From NCBI GenBank assembly GCA_945883545.1, contig CAMCXT010000022.1, positions 1-49,592 on the forward strand: DNA of 49,592 nucleotides. The letters run 5' to 3'. The DNA is from Chitinophaga pinensis. Lineage in GTDB: Bacteria > Bacteroidota > Bacteroidia > M30B66. Positions 1 through 8,524 of this stretch are shown here, piece by piece. Each line of letters starts with the position of its first letter. The stretch's first letter is position 1. The notes below the pieces were generated by a model. That model had not been told where the DNA came from. It made no database searches and saw nothing but the letters and a program-made list of their open reading frames with translations. The position numbers and the translations under genes are program-made.

Positions 1-1239
1 GGCGAAGCAACTGCCCCAGACGCTGTTTGGGAAAAAATTGAAACTACGCTAAACCAAGGTAGAAAAAGGAATGCCTTTTATTTTTGGGGATTGGGCTTGG
101 CGCTTACATTTATTGTTGCTGGAACATTGGCTTATTTCAACGAGAACTCTTCTGAAACCGCAGAAAAAACTATCGTTCAGGCGTCTGTTGTTGGCACAAA
201 CGTAAGTGAGCTGAACAACCAAGTGACTGCTGAACCCATTCCATCGGAGAAAAAAAGAATGGGATCTAATTCAGGAAGCTACAGCCTAAATGCATCCTTT
301 GAGAATGAGGAGTTTTCAGCTAAAAAAGAGACGAATATCATCCTTGAAAAATCTAACAAAACAATCAAAGATCAAGATTATACGCCAACAGCTGAAGAAA
401 TGGCCAACCAGGAAAAGTTTGCACATTCTAAAGTTGAGCCTTTAGGAGTTTCACTCGAATCGATGGATGCAGATTCAGTTCTAACAGATGAGATTATCCT
501 ACCTATTTCTGGCGAGTTTACTCAGAAACAGCTAGATAAAGAATATCGACTATTTTCAGTTTATGCGGGATATGGAATTTTTGACCAGAATTTAATCATG
601 GCAAATCCCCACGCAGATACGGTTTCTTTCAGGGCTGAAAAAGGACATCAATTCAACATAGGTGTGCAATATAATGTTTCAAAAAACTGGGCTATTGACT
701 TTAACTGTGGGCTTTCTTCAAACAATTGGACATCCGAAGCCAGGATCATTGTTGAAGAAGAAGTTGCACCTGCTGGATTAGTTCCACATGTTTATATGAG
801 TACGAATTTCCAATTCAATGAAGTTACAAATGCAAACGATGTGACTGAGATTTTAACTGAAAATCCCAAACAAAGCGACATTCGGTTAGTTCACAAAATG
901 AACTATGCGCATTATCGATTGGGAGTCACTTATTCAATTAATGACTTTAAACATTGGGATATTCGAGCCTTGCTACAAACTGAGTACATGCAACTCAGGG
1001 ATGTGAGTACATTTTTCCAAGCGGGAGATCATTCTATCAGCTATCCAGTAAGTGGCTTTAAACGAGGAATTTGGGCACTAAGACCAGGTATCAATTTGGC
1101 CTATAAAATGAACAACTCATTTTCAATTTATACCGAAGCTAGCACATCCGTTAGAGGAACCTACCTCATGAAGCATCCCAATTGGAAAATCTATGAAAAC
1201 CAATTCGGATTGTTTTGTGGAGTACGTTATTCTTGGTAG
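1..1239 (+). CDS. Membrane-anchored protein with C-terminal outer-membrane beta-barrel domain (5' partial)
   Basis: The reading frame is open from the first base, so the true start lies upstream; 412 residues are visible. Residues 1-24 are hydrophilic (ending GRKRNA), followed by one transmembrane segment at about 25-46 (rich in Gly, Leu, Ala, Phe), a low-complexity Glu/Lys/Ser/Asn linker to about 190, and then an aromatic, alternating-polarity region that ends in a Trp (GVRYSW), as beta-barrel proteins do. This layout, a short cytoplasmic head, an inner-membrane helix, a linker and a small barrel-like domain, is common in Bacteroidota proteins encoded after ECF sigma factors; whether a sigma factor lies upstream cannot be seen. 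It converges with the zinc-ribbon gene, 2 bp apart. The barrel assignment rests on pattern only; no specific family name can be defended. Confidence 0.6.
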   Translation, partial: GEATAPDAVWEKIETTLNQGRKRNAFYFWGLGLALTFIVAGTLAYFNENSSETAEKTIVQASVVGTNVSELNNQVTAEPIPSEKKRMGSNSGSYSLNASFENEEFSAKKETNIILEKSNKTIKDQDYTPTAEEMANQEKFAHSKVEPLGVSLESMDADSVLTDEIILPISGEFTQKQLDKEYRLFSVYAGYGIFDQNLIMANPHADTVSFRAEKGHQFNIGVQYNVSKNWAIDFNCGLSSNNWTSEARIIVEEEVAPAGLVPHVYMSTNFQFNEVTNANDVTEILTENPKQSDIRLVHKMNYAHYRLGVTYSINDFKHWDIRALLQTEYMQLRDVSTFFQAGDHSISYPVSGFKRGIWALRPGINLAYKMNNSFSIYTEASTSVRGTYLMKHPNWKIYENQFGLFCGVRYSW

Positions 1240-1241
1240 GA

Positions 1242-1604
1242 TTAATTGTTTTTGAAAATCTTCACCTTGTTGCCTGCGAGTTGTTGATAGCCTAGATCGT
1301 AACAATAATAGAGTAACCGCCCTCTTCTATCGGATGTTTGGTGGGTGAAAAATGCAAAGTCAAAACCCATCAACTTTAATTGAAAAGTAGTGATCACTGA
1401 ATGGTCTTGAAATCTTGTATTTAACTCATATAGAATAGACCTGTTTTTGACCAAAATCAAGTTCACCTTTTTTACATTGGTTTGATTGATGATTCTTTTC
1501 CGGTTGTTGTGGGAACTCCTACAACTGTCGCTACAAAACTTTTTATCGATTCGACCGATCATGATCTCATCGCATTCTTGGCAATGATTAGGTTGAATAT
1601 GCAT
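1242..1604 (-). CDS. Small zinc-ribbon protein (DUF2116-like), 120 aa
   Basis: The N-terminus carries CxxC, then GRxDKKFCSDxCR, a four-cysteine zinc ribbon at about residues 8-28, followed by Asn/Lys-rich sequence and a C-terminal half with the pattern GFDFxFFTHQT and YYCYDLGYQ. As I recall them, small Bacteroidota proteins of this type begin almost directly at the first CxxC, so the ATG at 1604 is preferred over a possible upstream start at 1670. That longer form would add 22 hydrophobic residues with no counterpart in the family. The role is unknown; zinc or nucleic-acid binding is a guess. It stands alone on the minus strand, convergent with the barrel gene. Confidence 0.65.
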   Translation of the reverse strand: MHIQPNHCQECDEIMIGRIDKKFCSDSCRSSHNNRKRIINQTNVKKVNLILVKNRSILYELNTRFQDHSVITTFQLKLMGFDFAFFTHQTSDRRGRLLYYCYDLGYQQLAGNKVKIFKNN

Positions 1605-1867
1605 ATAAGAAGAGTTATGAAAGACCCTAAAGTAGAATGCCAACACCAATACTCCAATAAGAATTACCACCTATTTTTGCTGTAATATATTACACATTGT
1701 CTATTTAATACAAATAAACAATAGATTAAACAAGCCAACAAAGCCGTAATCGCTTACAATTTAAGCAAATTAATTGAAATACCACTGTAATTAGTACAAT
1801 GAAGTCAAATTGAACTTAAGATCTGATTATACACTTATTATACTATTGCTAAAATAGCCGATTTAAC

Positions 1868-1897
1868 CGTTTATAATCGTTTATAACCGTTTCATTG
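1868..1897 (+). repeat. Three tandem 10-bp repeats upstream of ssb
   Basis: Units begin at 1868, 1878 and 1888, each starting CGTTT: CGTTTATAAT, CGTTTATAAC, CGTTTCATTG. The period is exactly one helical turn, so a protein could bind all copies on the same DNA face. The array ends 98 bp before the ssb ATG. An operator or iteron-like site is possible; no binding protein can be named. Confidence 0.55.
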
Positions 1898-1957
1898 CCG
1901 GATAAATCCAAAACACGATCCTATAATTGCATTGTCAATTGATAATCGGAACAACAG

Positions 1958-1967
1958 GGTGCGCACC
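1958..1967. promoter_or_regulatory. Perfect GC-rich palindrome in ssb leader
   Basis: GGTGCGCACC is a perfect 10-bp palindrome that stands out in an A+T-rich leader, 28 bp before the ssb start. It could be an operator. It is too short for a stable terminator and has only a short C/T run after it. Confidence 0.35.
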
Positions 1968-1995
1968 TCTTTTCTTAACTCAAACGATCAACAAC

Positions 1996-2340
1996 ATGAA
2001 CAACTTACGCAATTCTGTTCGCCTTATTGGAAACCTAGGCGGCAATCCAGAAATTAAAGAAATTACAGGAGGTAAAAAGCTGGCAAAGTTCAGCCTTGCT
2101 ACAACCGAAAAGTACAAAGATGCAGATGGAAATCCTGTGAGTGAAACCCAATGGCACAATATTATTGTTTGGGGAAGACAGGCCGATTTTGCTCAGAAAT
2201 ACCTTGAAAAGGGAAATGAAATCGTTGTCGAAGGCAAACTTATAAACAGGAATTACACCGACAAAGAAGGAATAAAAAAATACATAACAGAAATTAATGC
2301 GAATGAAATTCTGAAAACAGGGAATAAGAAAAATAGTTAA
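1996..2340 (+). CDS. ssb: Short single-stranded DNA-binding protein (SSB), 114 aa
   Basis: An OB-fold SSB: it begins MNNLRNSVRLIGNLGGNPE and continues with the family landmarks KFSLATTEKYKD, TQWHNIIVWGRQADFAQKYLEKGNEIVVEGKL and the tyrosine-containing NRNYTDKEG. It would coat ssDNA in replication, repair or recombination. ATG 1996 is chosen because family homology starts there. The protein stops right after the OB fold (ending KTGNKKNS) and lacks the flexible linker and acidic DxxF tip through which the main cellular SSB recruits partners. It may therefore be an auxiliary SSB; many Bacteroidota carry such short paralogues. It is monocistronic, with about 295 bp of featureless A+T-rich sequence before the next gene. 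Confidence 0.93.
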   Translation: MNNLRNSVRLIGNLGGNPEIKEITGGKKLAKFSLATTEKYKDADGNPVSETQWHNIIVWGRQADFAQKYLEKGNEIVVEGKLINRNYTDKEGIKKYITEINANEILKTGNKKNS

Positions 2341-2635
2341 CTCAAATCGTCTTTGATTCGATATGATTTAGAGCCAAGACGTCAATTTGATTGTTTTCAG
2401 CTTGCCAAAAGGATCTCTTCCATCGTTGAAGCATATCCTTTTGGCATCTGCATTCTTATTCGGTGTGGTAAGATGCGAATTGATATAACAAACAATAATT
2501 ACTTTTTACTTTGATAATCATAGAGTTAAAACTACAGCATCAATAGCTTTCGTGTAATAAAGGACGTAAATCATGTAGGAAAAAGCATCAACTTTTGCCA
2601 GCTCAAAGCGTAAAGCAACATGAATCTACCTATTC

Positions 2636-3991
2636 ATGTCAGCCTATTTATTATTTTGGAAATGCCTTTCAGTTTTCTTTCTGTGTTTAGCATTGCTAAT
2701 CATACTGAACGATCTATTTGTTATTCGCAGATTATGTTTCACCAATAGAGGCAAAACGCAAAAAGAATGGAAACTGATTTACACGCTATCGATACCATTC
2801 ATTCTCTTTTTCTGCGGCCTGATTGGGCTAACTATTTTAGGCAATGCTTCTTATGAACTTACAATGGCATCTACGATACTTCTTATTGGCTCTTTTTTGG
2901 CTGGTAAAATGATCAAAACAAGTGGATCATCGGTTGAAACATTAAATAAAGTTGATGATGCTAGACGTTTCCTATCTGAAGTTTTTCAAGAAATGGGGAA
3001 CCTGATGATTGTAACGGATGAAAATGGTGTTATTACAATGGCCAACAAAACGACCGAAAAACTACTGGGGAAGACAGAGGAAAATTTGATTGGACAAAAA
3101 GCAGAGGAGTTTTTTCTCCAAGAATTATTTGAGTTGCCAGATACAAATAAGGTAAAGGAAATCGGTTTACTACTTCCTGCACTGAAGGAACTCCCACTTC
3201 AAATAACAGTGAACCATGTTACAACGCAAGGAAAATCATATTTCCTGATTGTTGGGCAAGATATTTCTCACCTGAAGATGCAAGAAAAACAACTGAAGGA
3301 ATATCTGCTAAAAATAGAGCGTTCGAACAAAGACCTAGAGCAATTTTCTTATGTAGCTGCGCACGATTTAAAGGCTCCTTTAAGAGCAATTCACAATTTG
3401 GCTGTTTTTATCGAAGAAGATTTGGGCAAACTTCCCGACCATGTTAAGATGAATATGGAACTTCTAAAAGGGCGAATTCACAGAATGGAAGGCTTAGTGA
3501 ATGGCATTCTTGAATATGCCAGAAGCGGCACCAAAGCGGTAAATCCAGAAATTACAGATGTGGCAAATTTGGTAAACGACATTGTAGATCATCTAGGTAT
3601 TCTGCAAGATCAACAAGTTGAAATTCAAGAAGGCTTACCAATAATTCTAACCCAACGACTATTGCTAGAACAGGTTTTGTCGAATCTCATGAGCAATGCC
3701 CACAAATACAACGACAATCCTGAACCTAAAATCACAATTGCATCGAAAGAACTCGATAAAGAATTTGAATTTTCGGTGAGTGACAATGGCCCCGGAATAC
3801 CAATTGAAAGCCAGCACAAAGTGTTTAGAATCTTTCAAACTTTACAGGCTCGAGATACCTGCGAAAGCACAGGAATCGGACTTTCGATTGTAAAAAAGAT
3901 TATTGAAGAAAAAGGCTGTAAAATAGAGTTAGACTCCGCTCCTGGAGAAGGATGTACTTTCAGATTTACTTGGCCGAAACTGATGATTTAA
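2636..3991 (+). CDS. Orphan PAS-domain sensor histidine kinase, 451 aa
   Basis: Three hydrophobic segments at about residues 5-30, 47-68 and 74-90 anchor the protein. A PAS domain follows (about 112-210; NLMIVTDENGVITMANKTTEKLLG). The HisKA H-box is FSYVAAHDLKAPLR, with phospho-acceptor His243, and the HATPase_c domain has an N-box (SNLMSNAHKYND, Asn354), G1 (DNGPGIP, 383-389) and G2 (TGIGLS, 412-417). All catalytic motifs are intact, so it should autophosphorylate. No response regulator or receiver domain lies nearby, so its partner is encoded elsewhere. The phytochrome-type H-box (SYVAAHDLKAPLR) resembles the large HisKA group common in Bacteroidota. Its stop codon abuts the convergent gene at 3992. 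The signal sensed is unknown. Confidence 0.9.
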   Translation: MSAYLLFWKCLSVFFLCLALLIILNDLFVIRRLCFTNRGKTQKEWKLIYTLSIPFILFFCGLIGLTILGNASYELTMASTILLIGSFLAGKMIKTSGSSVETLNKVDDARRFLSEVFQEMGNLMIVTDENGVITMANKTTEKLLGKTEENLIGQKAEEFFLQELFELPDTNKVKEIGLLLPALKELPLQITVNHVTTQGKSYFLIVGQDISHLKMQEKQLKEYLLKIERSNKDLEQFSYVAAHDLKAPLRAIHNLAVFIEEDLGKLPDHVKMNMELLKGRIHRMEGLVNGILEYARSGTKAVNPEITDVANLVNDIVDHLGILQDQQVEIQEGLPIILTQRLLLEQVLSNLMSNAHKYNDNPEPKITIASKELDKEFEFSVSDNGPGIPIESQHKVFRIFQTLQARDTCESTGIGLSIVKKIIEEKGCKIELDSAPGEGCTFRFTWPKLMI

Positions 3992-4444
3992 TTATTTAGA
4001 TCCTGAAATCTCTTTGTCATCCCAAACTTTAGCGCCGTCTAACAAGTATTCTTCCAACTTGGATTCGCCAATTTTAATACTGATTTTATCCATCAAAAAT
4101 CTCACTTCACAGCGAGATTTTTTGATCTTTTCAAAATCCGTCTCCTTTTCAGTGCCTTCCAATCGTCCAACCTGAGTAACGTTGCCCATAATGGTATCCA
4201 CACCGGTGAGCTCAATCACATACCATTTGTCTTTAGCACCTGCATTTACAGTAACTTCATTCTTTTTCTTGTTCCAAAAAATTGAATATTCTAATTGCTT
4301 AACTCCCTCAGAGAACATTTTACTTTTTCCAATCATTGAAAATCTGGCTTTGGTTCCAGAATACTCAATTCCCTTCCTGCTTTGCGCTAACAACAGCGTC
4401 GATTGAAGACAAAAAACAAGAAAAAAAGTGGCTAATGATTTCAT
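3992..4444 (-). CDS. Secreted hypothetical protein, 150 aa
   Basis: A Sec signal peptide occupies about residues 1-20 (MKSLATFFLVFCLQSTLLLA, cleavage near AQS). The mature part is a compact, charged, beta-rich sequence (SIFWNKKKNEVTVNAG, KWYVIELTG, VRFLMDKISIKIG) without cysteine pairs or catalytic motifs that I recognise. I cannot assign a family. It is convergent with the histidine kinase (0 bp between stops) and divergent from the DUF4199 gene, sharing a 266-bp intergenic region that contains an inverted repeat. Export to the periplasm is likely; function unknown. Confidence 0.6.
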   Translation of the reverse strand: MKSLATFFLVFCLQSTLLLAQSRKGIEYSGTKARFSMIGKSKMFSEGVKQLEYSIFWNKKKNEVTVNAGAKDKWYVIELTGVDTIMGNVTQVGRLEGTEKETDFEKIKKSRCEVRFLMDKISIKIGESKLEEYLLDGAKVWDDKEISGSK

Positions 4445-4583
4445 ATGGTTAGATTGACATTCAAAGTTTTCAAATTTCTATGCTTGACTAATTTATAGTA
4501 AACAAGTTTCAAATATAGGCACTATTCCCTAAAAATTAAATCTTGTCCATTACTTAAAAAATATCGAGATTGGTCACTGCAAG

Positions 4584-4618
4584 TTTTCTTCAATTTAACT
4601 AGATAACATTGAAGAAAA
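4584..4618. repeat. 11-bp perfect inverted repeat between divergent genes
   Basis: Arms TTTTCTTCAAT (4584-4594) and ATTGAAGAAAA (4608-4618) are separated by 13 bases. It lies between the divergent genes at 4444 and 4711 and is not followed by a T run, so an operator or a leader hairpin is likelier than a terminator. Confidence 0.5.
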
Positions 4619-4710
4619 GGGCATTGTAGAAACCAAAAATTGGAAGATTAAGGATGAAATCCAGCCTTTGTTTCAGACTCATCATTTAAATTTTCATACC
4701 TTCCGTTCCA

Positions 4711-5223
4711 ATGGAAATCAAACCTGAGATCAAATTCGGTTTTTTGGCAGGTGTTGCCTTGATTATCTGGACGATCGTTCAGTACTTTTTAGGGTTTCAC
4801 ACCAATAGATTTGAATATGGAAACCTTGCCACAATTGGTAATGTGGTTTTGTTGTTGCTGCCTCTTTGGATGGCATTGAACGAAAAAAAGTCGGATGCTG
4901 GCATAGCTTTCAACTTAAGATTAGGCATGCGAACTGGTTTGTTGATGCTGCTTATTTCGTCTGGATTGGCTTCAGTTTTTATGTTAATCTATGATTACAA
5001 GATCAATCCAATGTGGGTGGATCGAATGATTGAGTGGCAAGTTTCAGCTGATAAAAACTTTGCTTTATCGAAGCTTGCCAATGAACCCGATGCTTCGGCA
5101 AGCATTCTTAGCAATACAGAAATGCACTTATGCGTGTACTTCTTTACCCTGATTTTTTCAGGGATGCTACTGACATTTTTAATCTCAATTATTCAAATGC
5201 TTCGAAAAAACACAACCGCCTAA
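4711..5223 (+). CDS. DUF4199-like integral membrane protein, 170 aa
   Basis: Four hydrophobic segments (about residues 9-28, 40-56, 74-95 and 138-163) enclose a polar stretch at 98-135 with MIEWQVSADKNFALSK. The N-terminal pattern of Glu/Lys followed by a Gly-rich first helix, and the size near 170 residues, fit the Bacteroidota DUF4199 family. That family has no established function. The gene is monocistronic and is followed 6 bp later by the stop of the convergent DUF4476 gene. Confidence 0.6.
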   Translation: MEIKPEIKFGFLAGVALIIWTIVQYFLGFHTNRFEYGNLATIGNVVLLLLPLWMALNEKKSDAGIAFNLRLGMRTGLLMLLISSGLASVFMLIYDYKINPMWVDRMIEWQVSADKNFALSKLANEPDASASILSNTEMHLCVYFFTLIFSGMLLTFLISIIQMLRKNTTA

Positions 5224-5229
5224 TGCAGC

Positions 5230-6369
5230 TTATCTAGGCTGTGAAGCAACAAAATTGCTTAAATTTTCTCGATCAGAACTAGAGTTGAACAAAGAACTCA
5301 CCGTTAAAAAATAATTGTCTTTGTCGGTTAAGTACTGAAAGGCAAACTTAGCAACATCCAATCGATCAGAAGAACTTGGATACAAATTCAAGATTTCCTT
5401 CATCTGCTGAGAAGTGAAACACTTCATCTGTGGGATTTGATTCTTCGCAATTACAACACGAGAACTAGATGATCCTTCTCTCGCTAGGGTTTCTCTTAAC
5501 ATGCGAAATTGTTCTGAAGTTACTACACATGGAGCTGGAGGTTGAACCACAGGCGCTGGAGGTAAAGCTACAATTCGCTTGGCTTTTAGGAATTCTGCAA
5601 AAGCAAATTTGTTGGGTTGATGATTGAAAACCTGCTGCGCTTGATCATAATTGGCCTCATCAAATATTCTGTTGTAAGATGCCTTCAAGAATTCCATACG
5701 GTTGTTTTCTAAGGATAGCAACGTAGCGATTTTCATCGCCTGAGCTACACTCAAACAGGTTCTCGACACCAACGACAAAGATGCATCCATGCGCAAATTC
5801 TCACCTTGTCTGTTAAAGATATCTTGCGCAAAAACCATAAAATCACTTTCCGCCAAATAAGCATCACAATTGCGTGGCCCGTTGTAATTGTTTACCGCGG
5901 GATAATTCAACACTGGGAATGTCATCACAGAAACTGGCGCTGGAACGGGAACAACTATAGGTGTTTCAACAATTGGAGGGGGAACATTTGTGGTTGGCTG
6001 ACCACCTCTCATCAACTGATCATAAAACATGAAAGCCGTTGAAAAGTGTGCAAATTCATCCATTAAGAAATAAACATTAGCATAATCGGTGAGTGAATTT
6101 AAACTCCCCGAAGCAATGTTCAATTTTTGATCATCACCGTTAAAAAGGCGCATGATTTCACCAATTTGAATTGTACTCAAACAATTAGACCGAACAATAG
6201 CTGTCGCTTTCGACAATCTTTGTGCAGGGTTTGTGATTGAAGTAATCGTTCTCAAACTCTGTTGAAATGCAACATTGCCCATCGGTGTAAAACAAGCTCC
6301 TTGTTGCTGAGCATTTAATGTTAGACCAAAGAAAATGGCCACGACGAAATAAAGAATGTGCTTTTTCAT
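5230..6369 (-). CDS. Secreted protein with three tandem DUF4476-like domains, 379 aa
   Basis: A signal peptide (about 1-20, ending LNAQQQ) is followed by three units of about 95 residues, near 35-120, 166-262 and 280-377. Each has a conserved Cys before a helix (NCLSTIQIGEIMRLF, TCLSVAQAMKIATLL, KCFTSQQMKEILNLY), then an Arg/Leu/Ala segment and a Tyr-containing Phe-rich end (DYANVYFLMDEF, NYDQAQQVF, NYFLTVSSLF). The units are joined by Pro-rich linkers (PPPIVETPIVVPVPAPV; PPAPVVQPPAP). This is the DUF4476 pattern repeated three times; many family members have one copy. DUF4476 has no known activity. It is divergent from gcvT with about 276 bp between. Likely periplasmic or surface-located. 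Confidence 0.7.
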   Translation of the reverse strand: MKKHILYFVVAIFFGLTLNAQQQGACFTPMGNVAFQQSLRTITSITNPAQRLSKATAIVRSNCLSTIQIGEIMRLFNGDDQKLNIASGSLNSLTDYANVYFLMDEFAHFSTAFMFYDQLMRGGQPTTNVPPPIVETPIVVPVPAPVSVMTFPVLNYPAVNNYNGPRNCDAYLAESDFMVFAQDIFNRQGENLRMDASLSLVSRTCLSVAQAMKIATLLSLENNRMEFLKASYNRIFDEANYDQAQQVFNHQPNKFAFAEFLKAKRIVALPPAPVVQPPAPCVVTSEQFRMLRETLAREGSSSSRVVIAKNQIPQMKCFTSQQMKEILNLYPSSSDRLDVAKFAFQYLTDKDNYFLTVSSLFNSSSDRENLSNFVASQPR

Positions 6370-6645
6370 GTTTGTTGTTTTCGATTCAACCCAATAAAAA
6401 CTGTACTGTTTTCGGGGCGCAATTTAACTTTTCCCTTGTTCATTTCCATCTTGCTCTAATTATCAGTCTTTTCATTTTTCAATTAGAAGAATCATTCAGT
6501 TTATTCTCGAATGAATCAGGAAATCAATTCATGTTTCAAGTATCGTTTTCTCGAAATTTACGAACACTATTATGGAAAACTCTTGCAATACGAATAGACG
6601 AAAAAGGTGGAAAAGAATTAGTTTCGCATTTACAATTCTATACTC

Positions 6646-7749
6646 ATGAGCGATACAGCCACTGCTATTCTGAAAACCCCATTTTTCCACATACATCAAG
6701 CATTAGGTGCGAAAATCCTTCCTTTTGCTGGATACGAAATGCCCATCACATACTCCGGCGTGATTCAAGAACACGAATGCGTTAGAAATAAAGTGGGAGT
6801 TTTTGATGTGAGCCACATGGGAGAATTTATCCTCCGCGGTCCTCACGCCCTTGATCTAATCCAAAAAACAACAAGCAACGATGCTTCAAAATTGACCGAT
6901 GGAAAGGTTCAATATTCGTGCTTCCCAAACCTCGACGGTGGAATCGTTGATGACCTTCTTGTATACAGAATCAAGGAAGACCAGTATATGTTAGTTGTTA
7001 ATGCTTCTAACATTGAGAAAGATTGGAATTGGCTGAAGCAGAACGACACTTGGGGTGTTGAAATGCTTAACATATCAGGTAAAACTTCCCTGCTTGCAGT
7101 TCAAGGTCCGTTGGCAAGCAAAACACTTCAAAAACTAACTGATTTTCAATTGGATTCATTGGCTTATTACACATTTGCCAAATTCCAATTCGCTGGAGTT
7201 GAGAATGCTCTTGTTTCAGCTACTGGTTACACAGGCTCAGGAGGATTTGAAATATATTTCGACAATGAACACGCGGATTTGATGTGGGAAAAGATTTTTG
7301 AAGCCGGAAAGGAATTCGGAATTGAGCCAGTTGGTTTGGCTTGCCGCGATACTTTGCGTTTGGAAATGGGATTCTGCCTTTATGGAAACGACATCAACGA
7401 TACCACCTCACCGATTGAAGCTGGTTTAGGTTGGATTACCAAATTCACGAAAGACTTCAACAACAAAGCTGCACTCGAAGCTCAAAAAACAAATGGAGTG
7501 TCGAAGAAATTGGTTGGATTTGAATTGGTTGACAAAGGCATTCCTCGACACGACTACGAAATCTGTGATGCCGAAGGAAACACAATTGGTATAGTTACCT
7601 CTGGAACCATGGCTCCAAGCTTAAAAAAGGCTGTCGGAATGGGCTATGTTCCATCTGAATATTCAGCCGTTGATGCTCAAATTTTTATCAAGGTTAGAGA
7701 TAAACTCTTGGCTGCAAAAGTTGTCAAGATGCCTTTCTACAAAGCCTAA
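6646..7749 (+). CDS. gcvT: Glycine cleavage system T protein (aminomethyltransferase)
   Basis: GcvT transfers the methylene group from the aminomethyl-lipoyl H protein to tetrahydrofolate, releasing ammonia. Recognisable blocks are [34 protein letters not shown] (containing the catalytic Asp region), [32 protein letters not shown] and SPIEAGLGW, with the C-terminal GCV_T_C domain ([19 protein letters not shown]). At 367 residues it has the usual length. The genes for the P and H proteins are not in the window. comB follows after 17 bp, an arrangement I recall from other Bacteroidota. ATG 6646 matches the family N-terminus. Confidence 0.97.
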   Translation: MSDTATAILKTPFFHIHQALGAKILPFAGYEMPITYSGVIQEHECVRNKVGVFDVSHMGEFILRGPHALDLIQKTTSNDASKLTDGKVQYSCFPNLDGGIVDDLLVYRIKEDQYMLVVNASNIEKDWNWLKQNDTWGVEMLNISGKTSLLAVQGPLASKTLQKLTDFQLDSLAYYTFAKFQFAGVENALVSATGYTGSGGFEIYFDNEHADLMWEKIFEAGKEFGIEPVGLACRDTLRLEMGFCLYGNDINDTTSPIEAGLGWITKFTKDFNNKAALEAQKTNGVSKKLVGFELVDKGIPRHDYEICDAEGNTIGIVTSGTMAPSLKKAVGMGYVPSEYSAVDAQIFIKVRDKLLAAKVVKMPFYKA

Positions 7750-7766
7750 CATTAAACTGAACTGCA

Positions 7767-8501
7767 TTGAATACCATACAAACTTGCTACTCTCCTGCCC
7801 TATTCCCTTTGTTTAAGGAAGAAAATGCCATCGTGGTTGTAGTTGACGTGCTTCGTGCGACATCGGCCATTTGCACCGCAATCCACCATGGTGTAGACAA
7901 AATGATTCCTGTAGCAGGATTGGATGAAGCAAGAAAATACAAAGCTGAGGGGTATCTTGTTGCCGCTGAAAGAAATGCAATCAAACAAGATGGTTTCGAT
8001 TTTGGGAATTCACCTTACCACTACATCGATGAAGACCTTAGCGGTAAAACCATTGTAATTTCTACAACCAACGGCACTCAAGCCATAGAAGCAGCCAAAG
8101 ATTCATCTACCATCCTTATTGGTTCGTTCTTAAATATCTCAGCGATAGCCAATTGGATTCTTCAACAAGAGAGAAACGTAATCGTTCTTTGCGCTGGATG
8201 GAAAAACAAATTCAACCTTGAAGATTCTATTTTTGCTGGTGCGCTTGGCCTAAAGCTGATTCAATCAGGAAAGTTCAACACAGTGTGCGACTCCACCATC
8301 GCCGCAGGTTACTTGTACGAAAGAGCCAACAACGATCTTTATGGTTTCCTAGAATATTCATCACACAGAAATCGACTGAAAGATCTTCAATTGGAAAACG
8401 ATATTCGTTACTGTCTTACAGAGGATCAGATGGAAACTATTCCTGTTTACATGGATGGAGGCTTAGTACATATGTCCAAATTTGAGGTAGTTAATCCTTA
8501 G
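7767..8501 (+). CDS. comB: ComB-family 2-phosphosulfolactate phosphatase, TTG start
   Basis: The sequence matches the ComB fold: CYSPALFPLFK at the N-terminus, VVVVDVLRATSAICTA, GYLVAAERNA, DFGNSPYHY, VISTTNGTQAIEAA, VLCAGWKNKFNLEDSIFAGAL and the tail DLQLENDIRYCLTED. ComB dephosphorylates 2-phosphosulfolactate in archaeal coenzyme M synthesis; Bacteroidota lack that pathway, so the bacterial substrate is probably another sulfonate or phosphate ester. The only start matching the family N-terminus is TTG at 7767, because no in-frame ATG precedes the conserved block. It is 17 bp downstream of gcvT and probably cotranscribed with it. Confidence 0.9.
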   Translation: MNTIQTCYSPALFPLFKEENAIVVVVDVLRATSAICTAIHHGVDKMIPVAGLDEARKYKAEGYLVAAERNAIKQDGFDFGNSPYHYIDEDLSGKTIVISTTNGTQAIEAAKDSSTILIGSFLNISAIANWILQQERNVIVLCAGWKNKFNLEDSIFAGALGLKLIQSGKFNTVCDSTIAAGYLYERANNDLYGFLEYSSHRNRLKDLQLENDIRYCLTEDQMETIPVYMDGGLVHMSKFEVVNP

Positions 8502-8524
8502 AATTCAAAACAAAGCAACATACC

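Larger units (their letters stand above)
1605..1995. other. Intergenic region between divergent zinc-ribbon and ssb genes
   Basis: About 390 A+T-rich bases without a convincing gene. It holds a tandem 10-bp repeat at 1868-1897 and a perfect GC-rich palindrome at 1958-1967, both on the ssb side. An in-frame upward extension of ssb to 1927 exists but has no SSB-like sequence. Confidence 0.6.

Noticed and set aside
1605-1670. N-terminal extension of the zinc-ribbon gene with a hydrophobic helix
   Set aside because: Family members start at the first CxxC; the extension is probably untranslated leader.
6318-6785. Plus-strand 155-residue open frame
   Set aside because: It overlaps the starts of both the DUF4476 gene and gcvT in other frames and has no protein-like pattern.
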